This document shows positions 38,179 through 46,334 of a DNA stretch of 64,000 bases, in pieces; positions within the stretch are counted from its first letter, which is position 1, and each line of letters opens with the position of its first letter. Below the pieces are notes generated by a model that did no database searches, was not told the DNA's origin, and saw only the letters and a list, made by a program, of their open reading frames with translations. The DNA lies in NCBI RefSeq assembly GCF_001613085.1, contig NZ_BDBR01000009.1, positions 1 to 64,000 of the forward strand. The letters run 5' to 3'. Origin of the DNA: Nocardia salmonicida NBRC 13393. Lineage in GTDB: Bacteria > Actinomycetota > Actinomycetes > Mycobacteriales > Mycobacteriaceae. The translations under genes and the position numbers were made by a program.

Positions 38179-38892
38179 CTACTGGTTTTCCGGCGCGTTG
38201 ATCCGGTTGTTGAAGCCGATGCCGATGGCGATCGCGGCGGGGACGCCGGTCAGCACCAGGCCCGCGGCCGCACCCAGCGGGATGCCGACGGCGGCACCGG
38301 CGAGGCAGCCCGCGACGCCGGTGGCGCCACCGAGAGCGAGCACCGGGATGCCGAGGAGGATGCCGCCTGCGCCGCCGATGGCGCAGCCCGCGACGCCGCC
38401 GGTGAGGGTGCCGACGAGGGTGCCAATGGCGGTGATGATGCCGAACTGGGTGGCAGCGGCGCTGACGGCGTCATCGAAGGCGTCCTGACGAACGACGTCC
38501 TTCAGCAGGGTCGACGGGCGGGCCGAGGCCGCGTCGGTACGCGGGGTCAGGGTGGCGCGGGTGCCGTCGACGACGGCGTCGATCGGGTACTCCAGGTCGT
38601 CGATCGTGTAGGCGAGCGGCAGGGCGGCGACGATGTTGCCCTGGTTGTCGCGCACCTGGAACTGATTGTTCGCGGTGGTGAGCGAGCCCGCGTCGGTCTC
38701 GACGACCACGGCGTCGCCCTCGATGCCCGTCTTCCAGTTGATGCCGGGCAGCACCTGGTTCACGCCCTGGTTCACGCCGTCGAGGAAGGCCGGGACGGGA
38801 GCAGGCGCCGGAGCAGCGTGCGACGTGCCGGTGGCAACGCCGAGCGCGGCAATGACGAGTGCGGAGGTTGCGGCAACCTTGCTGATGTTCAT
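38179..38892 (-). CDS. Secreted Gly-rich hydrophobic protein
   Basis: A 237-aa protein with signal peptide (MNISKVAATSALVIAALGVATGTSHAA). The central part is a polar beta-rich domain (GDAVVVETDAGSLTTANNQFQVRDNQGN...YPIDAVVDGTRATLTPR). Residues from about 155 on are Gly/Ala-rich and hydrophobic (GTLTGGVAGCAIGGAGGILLGIPVLALGG) and may insert in a membrane. It resembles lineage-specific Nocardia secreted proteins by general form; no family was identified. ATG 38892 has GAGGGA upstream. Confidence 0.7.
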   Translation of the reverse strand: MNISKVAATSALVIAALGVATGTSHAAPAPAPVPAFLDGVNQGVNQVLPGINWKTGIEGDAVVVETDAGSLTTANNQFQVRDNQGNIVAALPLAYTIDDLEYPIDAVVDGTRATLTPRTDAASARPSTLLKDVVRQDAFDDAVSAAATQFGIITAIGTLVGTLTGGVAGCAIGGAGGILLGIPVLALGGATGVAGCLAGAAVGIPLGAAAGLVLTGVPAAIAIGIGFNNRINAPENQ

Positions 38893-39080
38893 GAATGCAG
38901 TCTTTCCCTCAATGGCGATGCTCCCTGGGGAGCGCAGGCCCTCGATCGAGCACCCATGATCAAGTGTCCAACTGTTTGTTGCTGAAATGTAACTTAAAAA
39001 GTCGTAAGAGTTCAAAACGGACAGTGACGTGCGTCATCCTGGGTGAATTCGATGTGCTGTTAACGACTTTCATTCATTAT
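38893..39080. promoter_or_regulatory. A/T-rich promoter region
   Basis: 188 bp of unusually low GC for this window. It contains TGACG-TG-CGTCA (39025-39036), a short palindrome about 135 bases upstream of the secreted-protein start. No gene was found. The low GC suggests either foreign DNA or a strong promoter. Confidence 0.4.
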
Positions 39081-40502
39081 TCATCGGTCGTGATCTGGAG
39101 CACAGTTATGTCGAAGTCCTGTGACCAGTCGCAACCGCCTCGAGAGGTCGGAGGCGAACACTCGTTCCGGGTCGACTCGATCCCGGATCCGGCGCCATTC
39201 GTCGAGCCTCGGGTACATCGTCGCGATCATCTCGGGCGTGGTCCGTGATTCCTTCGCGAGATACAGGCGTCCGCCCGCTGTCAGCACCCGATCGTCGAGG
39301 TCGACGCAGAACCGGTCGAGCCCGTTGGTCAGCCCGAAGTCCAAGCTCAGCATGTATCCGGGATGCGGCCACGACAGCGGCGCGGGGTTGCTCGTCCCCA
39401 TCCGCTTGAACACATTGAGGAACGAGTGGTGCCCCGACTCGGCGATGGCTCGTACCGTGTCGGCCAGTTGCTGCTCGGCCCCGAACGGCATCGAGAACTG
39501 ATACTGCAGGAACCCTCGCTTGCCATAGGCGCGATTCCATTCACCGAGCAGATCGAGGGGGTGATAGAACTGTGTCAGATTCTGGATACGTCCGCGCGCA
39601 CGCCGGGGAAACAGGCGATGAGCGGCCTCGGCGGCAATGCGGGTTGTCACCGAATTGACCATCCCGTTCGGAAAGATATCCGGCACTGTGAACAATTGCG
39701 GCGCATCGAAATTCAAGGGTTTGCTACGCAATCTCACCGGCAACTGGTCGACGGTGGCCAGCGACCCCCGACTGAATCCGGCCCGACCGAGTTTCGCCCC
39801 GGTGGAAATGGTGTCCGGCACCGCCATCGAGTAGTCGTACCCGTCGTCGGAACCGCCGGTCAGCAATTCCATCGTCTCGTCGAGATCGCGTGTGCGGTCG
39901 TTGTCGACGAGGAAATACGCGGTCTCGGTGTGCTTCAACCGGACTCGCGCGCCGACGATGATGCCGGTGAGCCCCATCCCACCCACCGTCGCCCAGAACA
40001 GCTCCGAGTCGGTCCCCTCCGGCGTCAACGTGCGCACCGAGCCGTCGGCGATCAGCAGGTCCATCGACACCACGTGATTGCCGAAGCTGCCCTGCGAATG
40101 ATGGTTCTTCCCATGGATGTCCGCGCCGATCGCCCCGCCGACCGTCACCTGCCTTGTCCCCGGCAGCACCGGAATCCACAGCCCGAACGGCAGCGCGGCC
40201 CGCATGAGCGCGTCCAGGCTGACGCCCGCCTCGACCTCGACGATCCCGCTGTCGGGATCGATGCTGTGGATGCGGTCCAGCGCGGTCATGTCGACGACCA
40301 GCCCACCCGCGTTCTGCGCCGGATCGCCGTAGCTGCGCCCGAGTCCACGCGCGATCACTCCGCGCGGGCCCGCGGTCCGCACTCGTTCGGCGATCACCGC
40401 GATGTCGGGCGTGCGCAGCACTTCGGCGACGGTCGGTGCGGTGCGCGCCCAACCGCTGAGACTGCGGCACGCGCTGACTGGTTTACCCTGCGTGAATGTC
40501 AC
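39081..40502 (-). CDS. DprE1-like FAD oxidase paralogue with Ser at the BTZ-target position
   Basis: A 473-aa VAO-family flavoprotein closely following DprE1, the decaprenylphosphoryl-ribose 2-oxidase of arabinan synthesis. FAD motifs [15 protein letters not shown] and [23 protein letters not shown] (H130) are intact, as is [15 protein letters not shown]. The residue aligned to DprE1 Cys387, the covalent target of benzothiazinones, is S386 (GYMLSLDF). No dprE2 gene is adjacent, so this is likely a paralogue for another polyprenyl or lipid-linked sugar. Start GTG 40502. Confidence 0.85.
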   Translation of the reverse strand: MTFTQGKPVSACRSLSGWARTAPTVAEVLRTPDIAVIAERVRTAGPRGVIARGLGRSYGDPAQNAGGLVVDMTALDRIHSIDPDSGIVEVEAGVSLDALMRAALPFGLWIPVLPGTRQVTVGGAIGADIHGKNHHSQGSFGNHVVSMDLLIADGSVRTLTPEGTDSELFWATVGGMGLTGIIVGARVRLKHTETAYFLVDNDRTRDLDETMELLTGGSDDGYDYSMAVPDTISTGAKLGRAGFSRGSLATVDQLPVRLRSKPLNFDAPQLFTVPDIFPNGMVNSVTTRIAAEAAHRLFPRRARGRIQNLTQFYHPLDLLGEWNRAYGKRGFLQYQFSMPFGAEQQLADTVRAIAESGHHSFLNVFKRMGTSNPAPLSWPHPGYMLSLDFGLTNGLDRFCVDLDDRVLTAGGRLYLAKESRTTPEMIATMYPRLDEWRRIRDRVDPERVFASDLSRRLRLVTGLRHNCAPDHDR

Positions 40503-40554
40503 AGGGGCTCACGCTAAAACGGGTTCCTGTGGGCAACCTGAGGTAATCGTGCGT

Positions 40555-41658
40555 TTATTGCGGAGATGCCCGCGCAGTGGTGAGCGTGCCCTCGTGCATC
40601 GTTGTGATGCGGGTGCAGGCGGCCCCGAGCAGGGCTTCGTCGTGGCTGATCACGAGGACGCCGAAGTTGTCGGCGGCTCGGGTCATGACCAGGCGGATGA
40701 TGGTGGCGGTGGTGGCCGCGTCGAGCATGGCGGTGGCTTCGTCGAGGATGAGGTAGCGGGGATTCTGGGCGAGGGCGCGGGCCGGACAGGCGCGTTGGAG
40801 TTGGCGGTCCACCGCGAAGTTCAGTGCCAGGCGGACGGCCGGGTCCCCGGCGACCGGATCGCTCTCGGGCAGCGATACGCCGCGCCAATCGGCGGAAGTA
40901 TTGGCCTGCACCGACATCCGTTCTGCGAAGGTGGCGGCCAACAACGGCGGCAGCGAGGTTCCGTCGAGCTCGCCGCTGGCCATCCGTTGCGCACGGGGGT
41001 TGTCGTCCGGCACATGGAGCACTGTCAGTCGCTTGACTGAAGGTGCCCCACCCCAATAGCTTTCGTTCGCCTCGAGGACCGCCCGAGTCGGCTCCAGCGC
41101 GGTGAGTCGATAGGGTCCGGTGCCGATCGGGGCGGTATTGAGCGGCGATGCGGTCGCGGGTCCGGGCGTCGCGACGGCCTCCGACGGAACGATCCCGATC
41201 AGCAGCTTGGCCGGGAACGCGGCATAGGGATGACGCGGGGTGAACCGCACCGACAGCGGATCGACGGCGTCGACCCGCTCGATCATCGAAAACGGCGACC
41301 GCACCTCCGAGGCCGACGCCGGATCCAGAATCGCTCGATAGGTCGCCACCACATCGGCGGCATCGAACGCCGACCCGTCACTGAACCGCACCCCGGGCCG
41401 CAGCGGTGCCGTCCACACGGTCGCGGCGGCGTCGGGGATCGGTAGTCGAGTCGCCAGGGCCGGGGCGAAGTCGGACACCCCGGTGCCGCCGGTCAGCCGC
41501 AGCAATCCGTCATAGACCTTGGCCTCGCCTGCCGCGCCGTAACCGGCGACGGGGTTGTATCCACCCAGTTCATACGCGTCGGCGAGGACGAGCGAATCGG
41601 GGGACTCGCTCTCGGGCGCACCGCAGGATGTCAGCGCGACCGCCAGTGCGGCCCCCAC
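40555..41658 (-). pseudogene. Deletion fusion of ABC peptide/nickel transporter (SBP N-part fused to ATPase C-part)
   Basis: The first ~290 residues are the N-terminal part of an SBP_bac_5 lipoprotein (LTSC lipobox; LVLADAYELGGYNPV; RFSDGSAFDAADVVATYRAI; GTGPYRL; DPAVRLALNFAVDRQ). The frame then jumps to the C-terminal third of an Opp/Dpp ATPase (LQRACPARALAQNPRYLILDEATAMLDAATT...VLVISHDE), lacking Walker A and the first half of the signature. The junction is near 40795-40808. The permeases are missing. No ATG/GTG gives a normal signal peptide. An in-frame deletion of an operon explains it. Confidence 0.8.
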
Positions 41659-41741
41659 AGCGAACAGCGGCCGAGCGCATCGATCATCCCTACCCTGGGC
41701 GGTGCCGTCCTGTCCACTCGGCGATTATGCTGGGCATCGCC

Positions 41742-42074
41742 ATGGGAGAGCCACGCACACTGCACGGGTCGCCGGTCGAACTCGGTCGGCGCGCGATCGG
41801 CGACGTCGAGATCCGGGAATGGGCTCAGCGCTTCGATCTGCTGTCGGATCCGGGTCGTCTCGAGATTCTGCTGTGCCTGCACCGCTCGCCGGGCATCAGC
41901 GTCGGCGAGCTGGCCGCCGCGATCGGCCGCAACGAGAACGCGATCTCGCAGGCCCTGCGCGTCCTGCGCCACGAGGGTTGCGTCACCTCGAGCCGCGAAG
42001 GTCGTTCGGTCACCAACCGGCTCACCGACCCGATCATCCACGAAATTCTCCACACCATCGGCGCCAAGCACTGA
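41742..42074 (+). CDS. ArsR-family transcriptional regulator
   Basis: A 110-aa winged-helix protein: LLSDPGRLEILLCLHRSPGISVGELAAAIGRNENAISQALRVLRHEGCVTSSREGRSVTNRL. A C-terminal D-PIIHEILHTIGAKH helix carries three His that could bind metal, as in NmtR-like alpha5 sensors. Its effector is unknown. ATG 41742 is chosen; ATG 41727 is in frame and would suit a leaderless start after GATTAT. It is divergent from the broken ABC gene and 29 bases before the DJ-1 gene. Confidence 0.85.
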   Translation: MGEPRTLHGSPVELGRRAIGDVEIREWAQRFDLLSDPGRLEILLCLHRSPGISVGELAAAIGRNENAISQALRVLRHEGCVTSSREGRSVTNRLTDPIIHEILHTIGAKH

Positions 42075-42103
42075 CGTCGACAGTTCACTCCTCGGAGGCG
42101 ATG

Positions 42104-42793
42104 ATGGCGAAGATCCTGTTCGTAATGACCGGTGCCGATCAGTGGACGTTGTCCCGCAATGTCAAACGCCACACCGGGTACTGGGCCGACGAATTCGCCA
42201 CGCCCTACCGGGCATTCACCGAGGCCGGGCACGAAGTCGTCGTAGCCACGCCCGGCGGGGTGAAGCCGCCGGTAGATCTGGGGAGCCTGGCGCCGGTGCC
42301 CAACGGTGGCGAGGACGGTGCGCGCAAGGTCGCCGAGATCATCAAAAGTGCGGCACCGCTGGATGATCCGGTGTCACTGGGCGATGTCCGTCTGAACGAC
42401 TACGACGCGGTGTTCTATCCCGGCGGCCACGGACCGATGGAAGACCTGGCGGTGAATAAGGATTCGGCGGCGCTGCTGGTCGAAACCCTGAATTCCGGCA
42501 AGCCGCTCGCGCTGGTCTGCCACGGCCCCGCGGCGATCCTGGCAACCGCCGCAGACGGTCCCTCTCCCTTCGCGGGCTATCGCCTCACCGCCTTCAGTGA
42601 TGCGGAAGAACGTCTGGGCGGTCTCGCGGACCAGGCCAAATGGCTACTCGAAGACCGGCTGATCGAACTCGGCGCGCAGTATCACAGCGGCGAACCGTTC
42701 GCGCCCTTTCTGCAAGCCGACCGCAATCTGCACACGGGTCAGAACCCCGCCTCGGCCGGTCCGCTGGCCACGGCGGTCCTGGACGCTCTGTGA
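42104..42793 (+). CDS. DJ-1/PfpI (Hsp31-like) protein
   Basis: A 229-aa class-I amidotransferase-like protein. The nucleophile elbow is ALVCHGPAAIL with Cys, and upstream YPGGHGPMEDL supplies the conserved Glu environment. The N-terminus (KILFVMTGADQWTL...GYWADEFATPYRAFTEAGHEVVVATPGG) is typical of Hsp31/glyoxalase III members that detoxify methylglyoxal. The second of two ATGs is chosen, with GGAGG 5 bases upstream. It is cotranscribed with arsR. Confidence 0.88.
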   Translation: MAKILFVMTGADQWTLSRNVKRHTGYWADEFATPYRAFTEAGHEVVVATPGGVKPPVDLGSLAPVPNGGEDGARKVAEIIKSAAPLDDPVSLGDVRLNDYDAVFYPGGHGPMEDLAVNKDSAALLVETLNSGKPLALVCHGPAAILATAADGPSPFAGYRLTAFSDAEERLGGLADQAKWLLEDRLIELGAQYHSGEPFAPFLQADRNLHTGQNPASAGPLATAVLDAL

Positions 42794-42851
42794 ACACCTG
42801 CCGCTCAGGATAATTCGGCGACCTGGTGGGACGTGTGGAGCTCCTGGTCGC

Positions 42852-43298
42852 TCAGATGGCAGATCCGGGACGGACGATCATGAGAACGACCACGGCTGTC
42901 CACAGCAGGTTGTAGGTCCCCGCGAGCATCGACAGCACGCGCAGGCGCTTGCCGTCGTCGGGCCGGTCGAGGGCTTCGCGTTGCATCGGCACGATCTGCA
43001 CGGCGAGCAGCCCGCCCGCCACAGCGGTGGTCACCATCGCGGTGGTGATCCAGATTTCGTTCATCCGGCCCTGGGTCGTGGCCAGCACGATGCCGATCAC
43101 CGGCACGATGATCGCGAGTTTCGCGTAGTTGCCGGTGATCCGGTGCATGGCGGCCGCGACCGACCTGCTGCGGACCGACTCGGGATCGGGCCCACCCGCT
43201 ACCGGTGCGTACCTGGGGAAAAGACTGGTGGCGACCGCCGAGCCGCCGACGAAGACAATGCCCGCGAGCACATGTACGGACAACAGGATGTGTTCCAA
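42852..43298 (-). CDS. Four-TM membrane protein (DUF2269-like)
   Basis: A 148-aa integral membrane protein with four hydrophobic helices (LLSVHVLAGIVFVGGSAVAT; AKLAIIVPVIGIVLA; AMVTTAVAGGLLAVQIVP; TYNLLWTAVVVLMIV). The H-x10-G motif in helix 1 resembles the DUF2269/CopD-like fold. The function is unknown. It lies directly downstream of twin MarR-type operators and of marR itself, so it is probably the MarR target. Confidence 0.75.
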   Translation of the reverse strand: MEHILLSVHVLAGIVFVGGSAVATSLFPRYAPVAGGPDPESVRSRSVAAAMHRITGNYAKLAIIVPVIGIVLATTQGRMNEIWITTAMVTTAVAGGLLAVQIVPMQREALDRPDDGKRLRVLSMLAGTYNLLWTAVVVLMIVRPGSAI

Positions 43299-43316
43299 CT
43301 ACCGACTCCCTCCGAC

Positions 43317-43361
43317 CTTCAATACGATTGAAGCCTAACTCGAGCTTCAATCATATTGAAG
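43317..43361. promoter_or_regulatory. Twin MarR-type operators
   Basis: CTTCAAT-ACG-ATTGAAG (43317-43333) and CTTCAAT-CAT-ATTGAAG (43345-43361) are two 17-bp palindromes with identical arms, 28 bp centre to centre. An outer inverted repeat TCCGACCTTCAAT...ATTGAAGGTCGGA (43311-43367) embraces both. They lie just upstream of the membrane-protein gene at 42852 and just after the marR stop. Confidence 0.85.
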
Positions 43362-43371
43362 GTCGGATGCG

Positions 43372-43845
43372 TCACGCCTGGGGTCGTGGGACTTCCCCGC
43401 TGAACGCGTCGACGATCGCCGCGCCTACGCGCCGCAGAATCGGATCCGCTTCGTCCCCGAACAGCGCGATGTCCACCCGCGCCACCGCCTCTCGCGCCTG
43501 CGTGAGCAGTCCCGCCCCCGCCTCCGTCAACTCGATCGCCGACGCCGACCCCGCCCGTGCCGTCCGATCCTGCACCAGCCCCGCCCCGACCAGCCCCTTC
43601 ACCGCGGCGTGCACACTCTGCACACTCGTCCCCGACATCCGCGCCAACTCGCTGAACGAGGCCCCCGGCACCCCATTGATGTGCCCGAGCAACCCCAGCC
43701 GAGCCACCGTCAGATCCAACGCCCCCAACTCCACCCCCAACGCCGCCTCCACCCGCCGCGACATCGTGATCACCAAGATGCTCGGGCTCATAGTCGGCGG
43801 TCCAGGACGTTCGTTCTCGGAGGTCACCACCCCATTTTCCCGCAC
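43372..43845 (-). CDS. MarR-family regulator
   Basis: A 157-aa winged-helix repressor: LDLTVARLGLLGHINGVPGASFSELARMSGTSVQSVHAAVKGLVGAGLVQDRTARAGSASAIELTEAG. The wing has Arg residues as usual. It reads toward the membrane-protein gene, with the twin operators between them, so it likely represses that gene. GTG 43845 is used; GTG 43827 is an alternative start. Confidence 0.85.
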   Translation of the reverse strand: MRENGVVTSENERPGPPTMSPSILVITMSRRVEAALGVELGALDLTVARLGLLGHINGVPGASFSELARMSGTSVQSVHAAVKGLVGAGLVQDRTARAGSASAIELTEAGAGLLTQAREAVARVDIALFGDEADPILRRVGAAIVDAFSGEVPRPQA

Positions 43846-43936
43846 GAGACCCCGACCGTCGTGTTCCGGGAGGTATCTCCGCCGTGTCCCGCCGAAAGAG
43901 ATTCGGTCCCAGCGAGTTCACGGACCCCACGCTGGC

Positions 43937-44260
43937 CTAGGCGGGGAGGGCGGGGAGGGTTCTCGTGTGGGTGACCTCGGGGGAGACCGTGATGATGTCG
44001 CAGGCGGCGACGATGCGGTGGGGCAGGTCGGAGCCGAGGTGGGTGAGGCTGGGGGTGACGATCGCGGCGGCTTCGGTGGTGGTGACCACGTCGAGCAGGC
44101 GGCCGATCGGGTCGGCGGTGCGGTCGCTGAAGACGACGGTCTTGGTGAAGCGGTAGCCCAGACGTTCGGCTAGGGAACGGATCTGCGTTTCGTCCCAGGA
44201 CTGGGCGACACCTGAGATGTCGCGGCGCAGGTAACCGATCGCCGGTGGCTTCATGGGCAT
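43937..44260 (-). CDS. Stand-alone resolvase-like N-terminal domain protein
   Basis: A 107-aa protein resembling the catalytic N-terminus of serine recombinases (IGYLRRDISGVAQSWDETQIRSLAERLGYRFTKTVVF and LLDVVTTTEAAAIVTPSLTHLG). No DNA-binding C-terminal domain follows, and the catalytic Ser in the first strand is replaced (YLRRD). Such short proteins are widespread in Nocardia and mycobacteria and are probably not active recombinases. ATG 44260 and 44254 are both possible. Confidence 0.65.
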   Translation of the reverse strand: MPMKPPAIGYLRRDISGVAQSWDETQIRSLAERLGYRFTKTVVFSDRTADPIGRLLDVVTTTEAAAIVTPSLTHLGSDLPHRIVAACDIITVSPEVTHTRTLPALPA

Positions 44261-44444
44261 GACGGTACCGGCGGCCAGTGTCGAGGTTGTGAACGCGAGC
44301 CGACGCGAGTCGAATTCGAAATCTGAACGAGATCTATTTCGGATTTGGATCCGCCGGGTACCGGAGCGTGATCTACTGCTCGCCACTCGGGCGAATCAGC
44401 GCCTCGACGACGTCGAGGGCGTCCGGCGTACTTGGAGACAGATG

Positions 44445-45302
44445 ATGGTGGACAGAAGAGTGCAGCGCGTAGCCACGTTCGCGGCCGCGGCGGGGCTGGC
44501 GATGACGGCGTTTCCGGGATCGGCGGCGGCCGCTCCGGCGAGCATCGCGTGGGATGACGGCAACAGTCACTTCACCCGGACGGTGTCGAACACCAACCCG
44601 GTGGTCGGCGACACCGTCACCGTGACGACGAAGTTCGAGCGCACCGGTATTCCGGTGGAATACATCTACTCGGTCAAGGACCTGCACCCGGCGTGCCTGA
44701 CCCCGGTCGCGGGCTCGGCGAAGATGTCGGGTGACGCCGTGTCGATCGACACGTCGTCCTCGGACTGGGTCCGCGCCGAGTTCGGCATCACCAAATACCC
44801 GGTGTACCCGAATATCTCGCCGAAGTCGCAGACCTTCGAGATCCAGTACAAGGTCGGCGTGAACTGCGCCCGCGATACCCCGCTGCCGACGTCGATGCAC
44901 TACGGCGGGTCGCTCGGCGACGGCATCTATCAGGGCAAGGGTCCGGCCATCACGGTGTCCGGCGACGCCGTGTCCAGCACGACGATCACCGAGGTATCGG
45001 GTGCGCAGGTCGGCAAGGCCGTCACGCTGGAGGCGAGCGTGACCCCGGCGGCCGCGGGCGGCACGATCCAGTTCAAGGCGGGCGACAACGTGCTCGGCGA
45101 CATTCCGGTGGGCGCGAACGGCAAGGCGAGCATCGTCTGGACGCCGGGTGCCGCGGGCTCCTACAACATCGGCGCGGCCTTCTCCGGGCGCAGCGGTGTG
45201 GCGAGTTCGTCGACCACCAAGACGGTCACCGTGGCCGAGTTGCCGACCGACGGTGGCGGTGGCGATGGCGGCGGCGTGAATACCGGGTCGTTCAGCTTCT
45301 GA
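44445..45302 (+). CDS. Secreted Ig-like-domain protein
   Basis: A 285-aa protein. The signal peptide is VDRRVQRVATFAAAAGLAMTAFPGSAAAAP. The first domain is beta-rich with two Cys (ACLTP, NCARDTP). The second is a bacterial Ig-like repeat (TTITEVSGAQVGKAVTLEASVTPAAAGGTIQFKAGDNVLGDIPVGANGKASIVWTPGAAGSYNIGAAF). It ends in a Gly-rich tail (TDGGGGDGGG). It is probably a surface or secreted adhesin-like protein. The second of two ATGs suits the GGAG spacing. Confidence 0.8.
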   Translation: MVDRRVQRVATFAAAAGLAMTAFPGSAAAAPASIAWDDGNSHFTRTVSNTNPVVGDTVTVTTKFERTGIPVEYIYSVKDLHPACLTPVAGSAKMSGDAVSIDTSSSDWVRAEFGITKYPVYPNISPKSQTFEIQYKVGVNCARDTPLPTSMHYGGSLGDGIYQGKGPAITVSGDAVSSTTITEVSGAQVGKAVTLEASVTPAAAGGTIQFKAGDNVLGDIPVGANGKASIVWTPGAAGSYNIGAAFSGRSGVASSSTTKTVTVAELPTDGGGGDGGGVNTGSFSF

Positions 45303-45329
45303 GAGTCGGCCCGGCACGGAATCCGGTTG

Positions 45330-46334
45330 CTACCAAGCGTCGTTGGCGATCAGGGCCGTCAGCAGCGTGCGAATCGCGGCAACCCGCCGTTCCGTGCCGG
45401 GCAGCTGATCGAGCGCGCATTCCGGATCGGCGGGCGGCCCGAGATGGGTGCAGCCGCGCGGGCAGTCCTCGATGGCGCCGGCGAGGTCGGTGAACGAGGC
45501 GATCACATCGTCGGGGGTGATGTGGGCGAGGCCGAACGAGCGTACGCCGGGGGTGTCGATCACCCAGCCGCCCTCGGGCAGCGGCAAGGCCACCGACTGG
45601 GTGGAGGTGTGCTTGCCCTTGCCGACACCCGACACCACGCCGACGGCCCGATAGGCATCGGGCACAAGACGATTCACCATCGTCGACTTGCCGACGCCGG
45701 AGTGTCCGATCAGCGCGGTGAGCCGGTCGTTCGCGATCTCGAGCACCGGCTCCATCGGGTCGTCGATGCCTGCGTAGAGGATCTTGAGATCGAGACCGTC
45801 GAAGGCGGAAGCGAATTCGGATTCCGCGACGAGGTCGCGCTTGGTGAGCACCAGAATCGGTTCCAGCCCACCGGCATACGCGGCCACCATCGCCCGCTCG
45901 ACGAAACCGGTGCGCGGCGGCGGATCGGCCAGCGCGACAACGATGAACAGTTGCTGGGCATTGGCGACGACGATGCGTTCGAACGGATCGGTGTCGTCGG
46001 CGGTGCGGCGCAACACCGTGCTGCGCGCGCTCACCCGCACGATCCGGGCCAGGCTGTCGGGCCTGCCGGTGAGGTCACCCACCACGTCGACCTGATCGCC
46101 CACGACGATCGGGGTGCGGCCGAGCTCGCGGGCGCGCATGGCGACGATGCGCCGGTCGGCGTCACCGTCGAGCACGCACCCCCAGCGGCCGCGGTCGACG
46201 GCCACCACCATGGCGGCCTCTGCGTCGGCGTGCTGCGGACGGGTCTTGGTGCGGGGACGCGACGAGGCCTTACCCGGGCGCACCCGGACATCGGATTCGT
46301 CGTAGCTGGCTGAGGATCGCCCCTGGCGGCTCAG
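45330..46334 (-). CDS. rsgA: Ribosome small-subunit GTPase RsgA, probable CTG start
   Basis: A 334-aa circularly permuted GTPase that helps mature the 30S subunit. The OB domain precedes G4 (TKRD), G1 (GHSGVGKST) and G3 (DTPG), and a C-terminal zinc knuckle holds [18 protein letters not shown]. The conserved N-terminus ([35 protein letters not shown]) has no ATG, GTG or TTG before it within a reasonable distance. CTG 46334, overlapping the aroA stop by 4 bp and preceded by AGGGGG, is the best start. Confidence 0.92.
   Translation of the reverse strand: MSRQGRSSASYDESDVRVRPGKASSRPRTKTRPQHADAEAAMVVAVDRGRWGCVLDGDADRRIVAMRARELGRTPIVVGDQVDVVGDLTGRPDSLARIVRVSARSTVLRRTADDTDPFERIVVANAQQLFIVVALADPPPRTGFVERAMVAAYAGGLEPILVLTKRDLVAESEFASAFDGLDLKILYAGIDDPMEPVLEIANDRLTALIGHSGVGKSTMVNRLVPDAYRAVGVVSGVGKGKHTSTQSVALPLPEGGWVIDTPGVRSFGLAHITPDDVIASFTDLAGAIEDCPRGCTHLGPPADPECALDQLPGTERRVAAIRTLLTALIANDAW

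Noticed and set aside
43937..44260. Active mobile element or integrase
   Set aside because: Only a solo resolvase-like domain without catalytic Ser; no inverted repeats or partner genes were seen.
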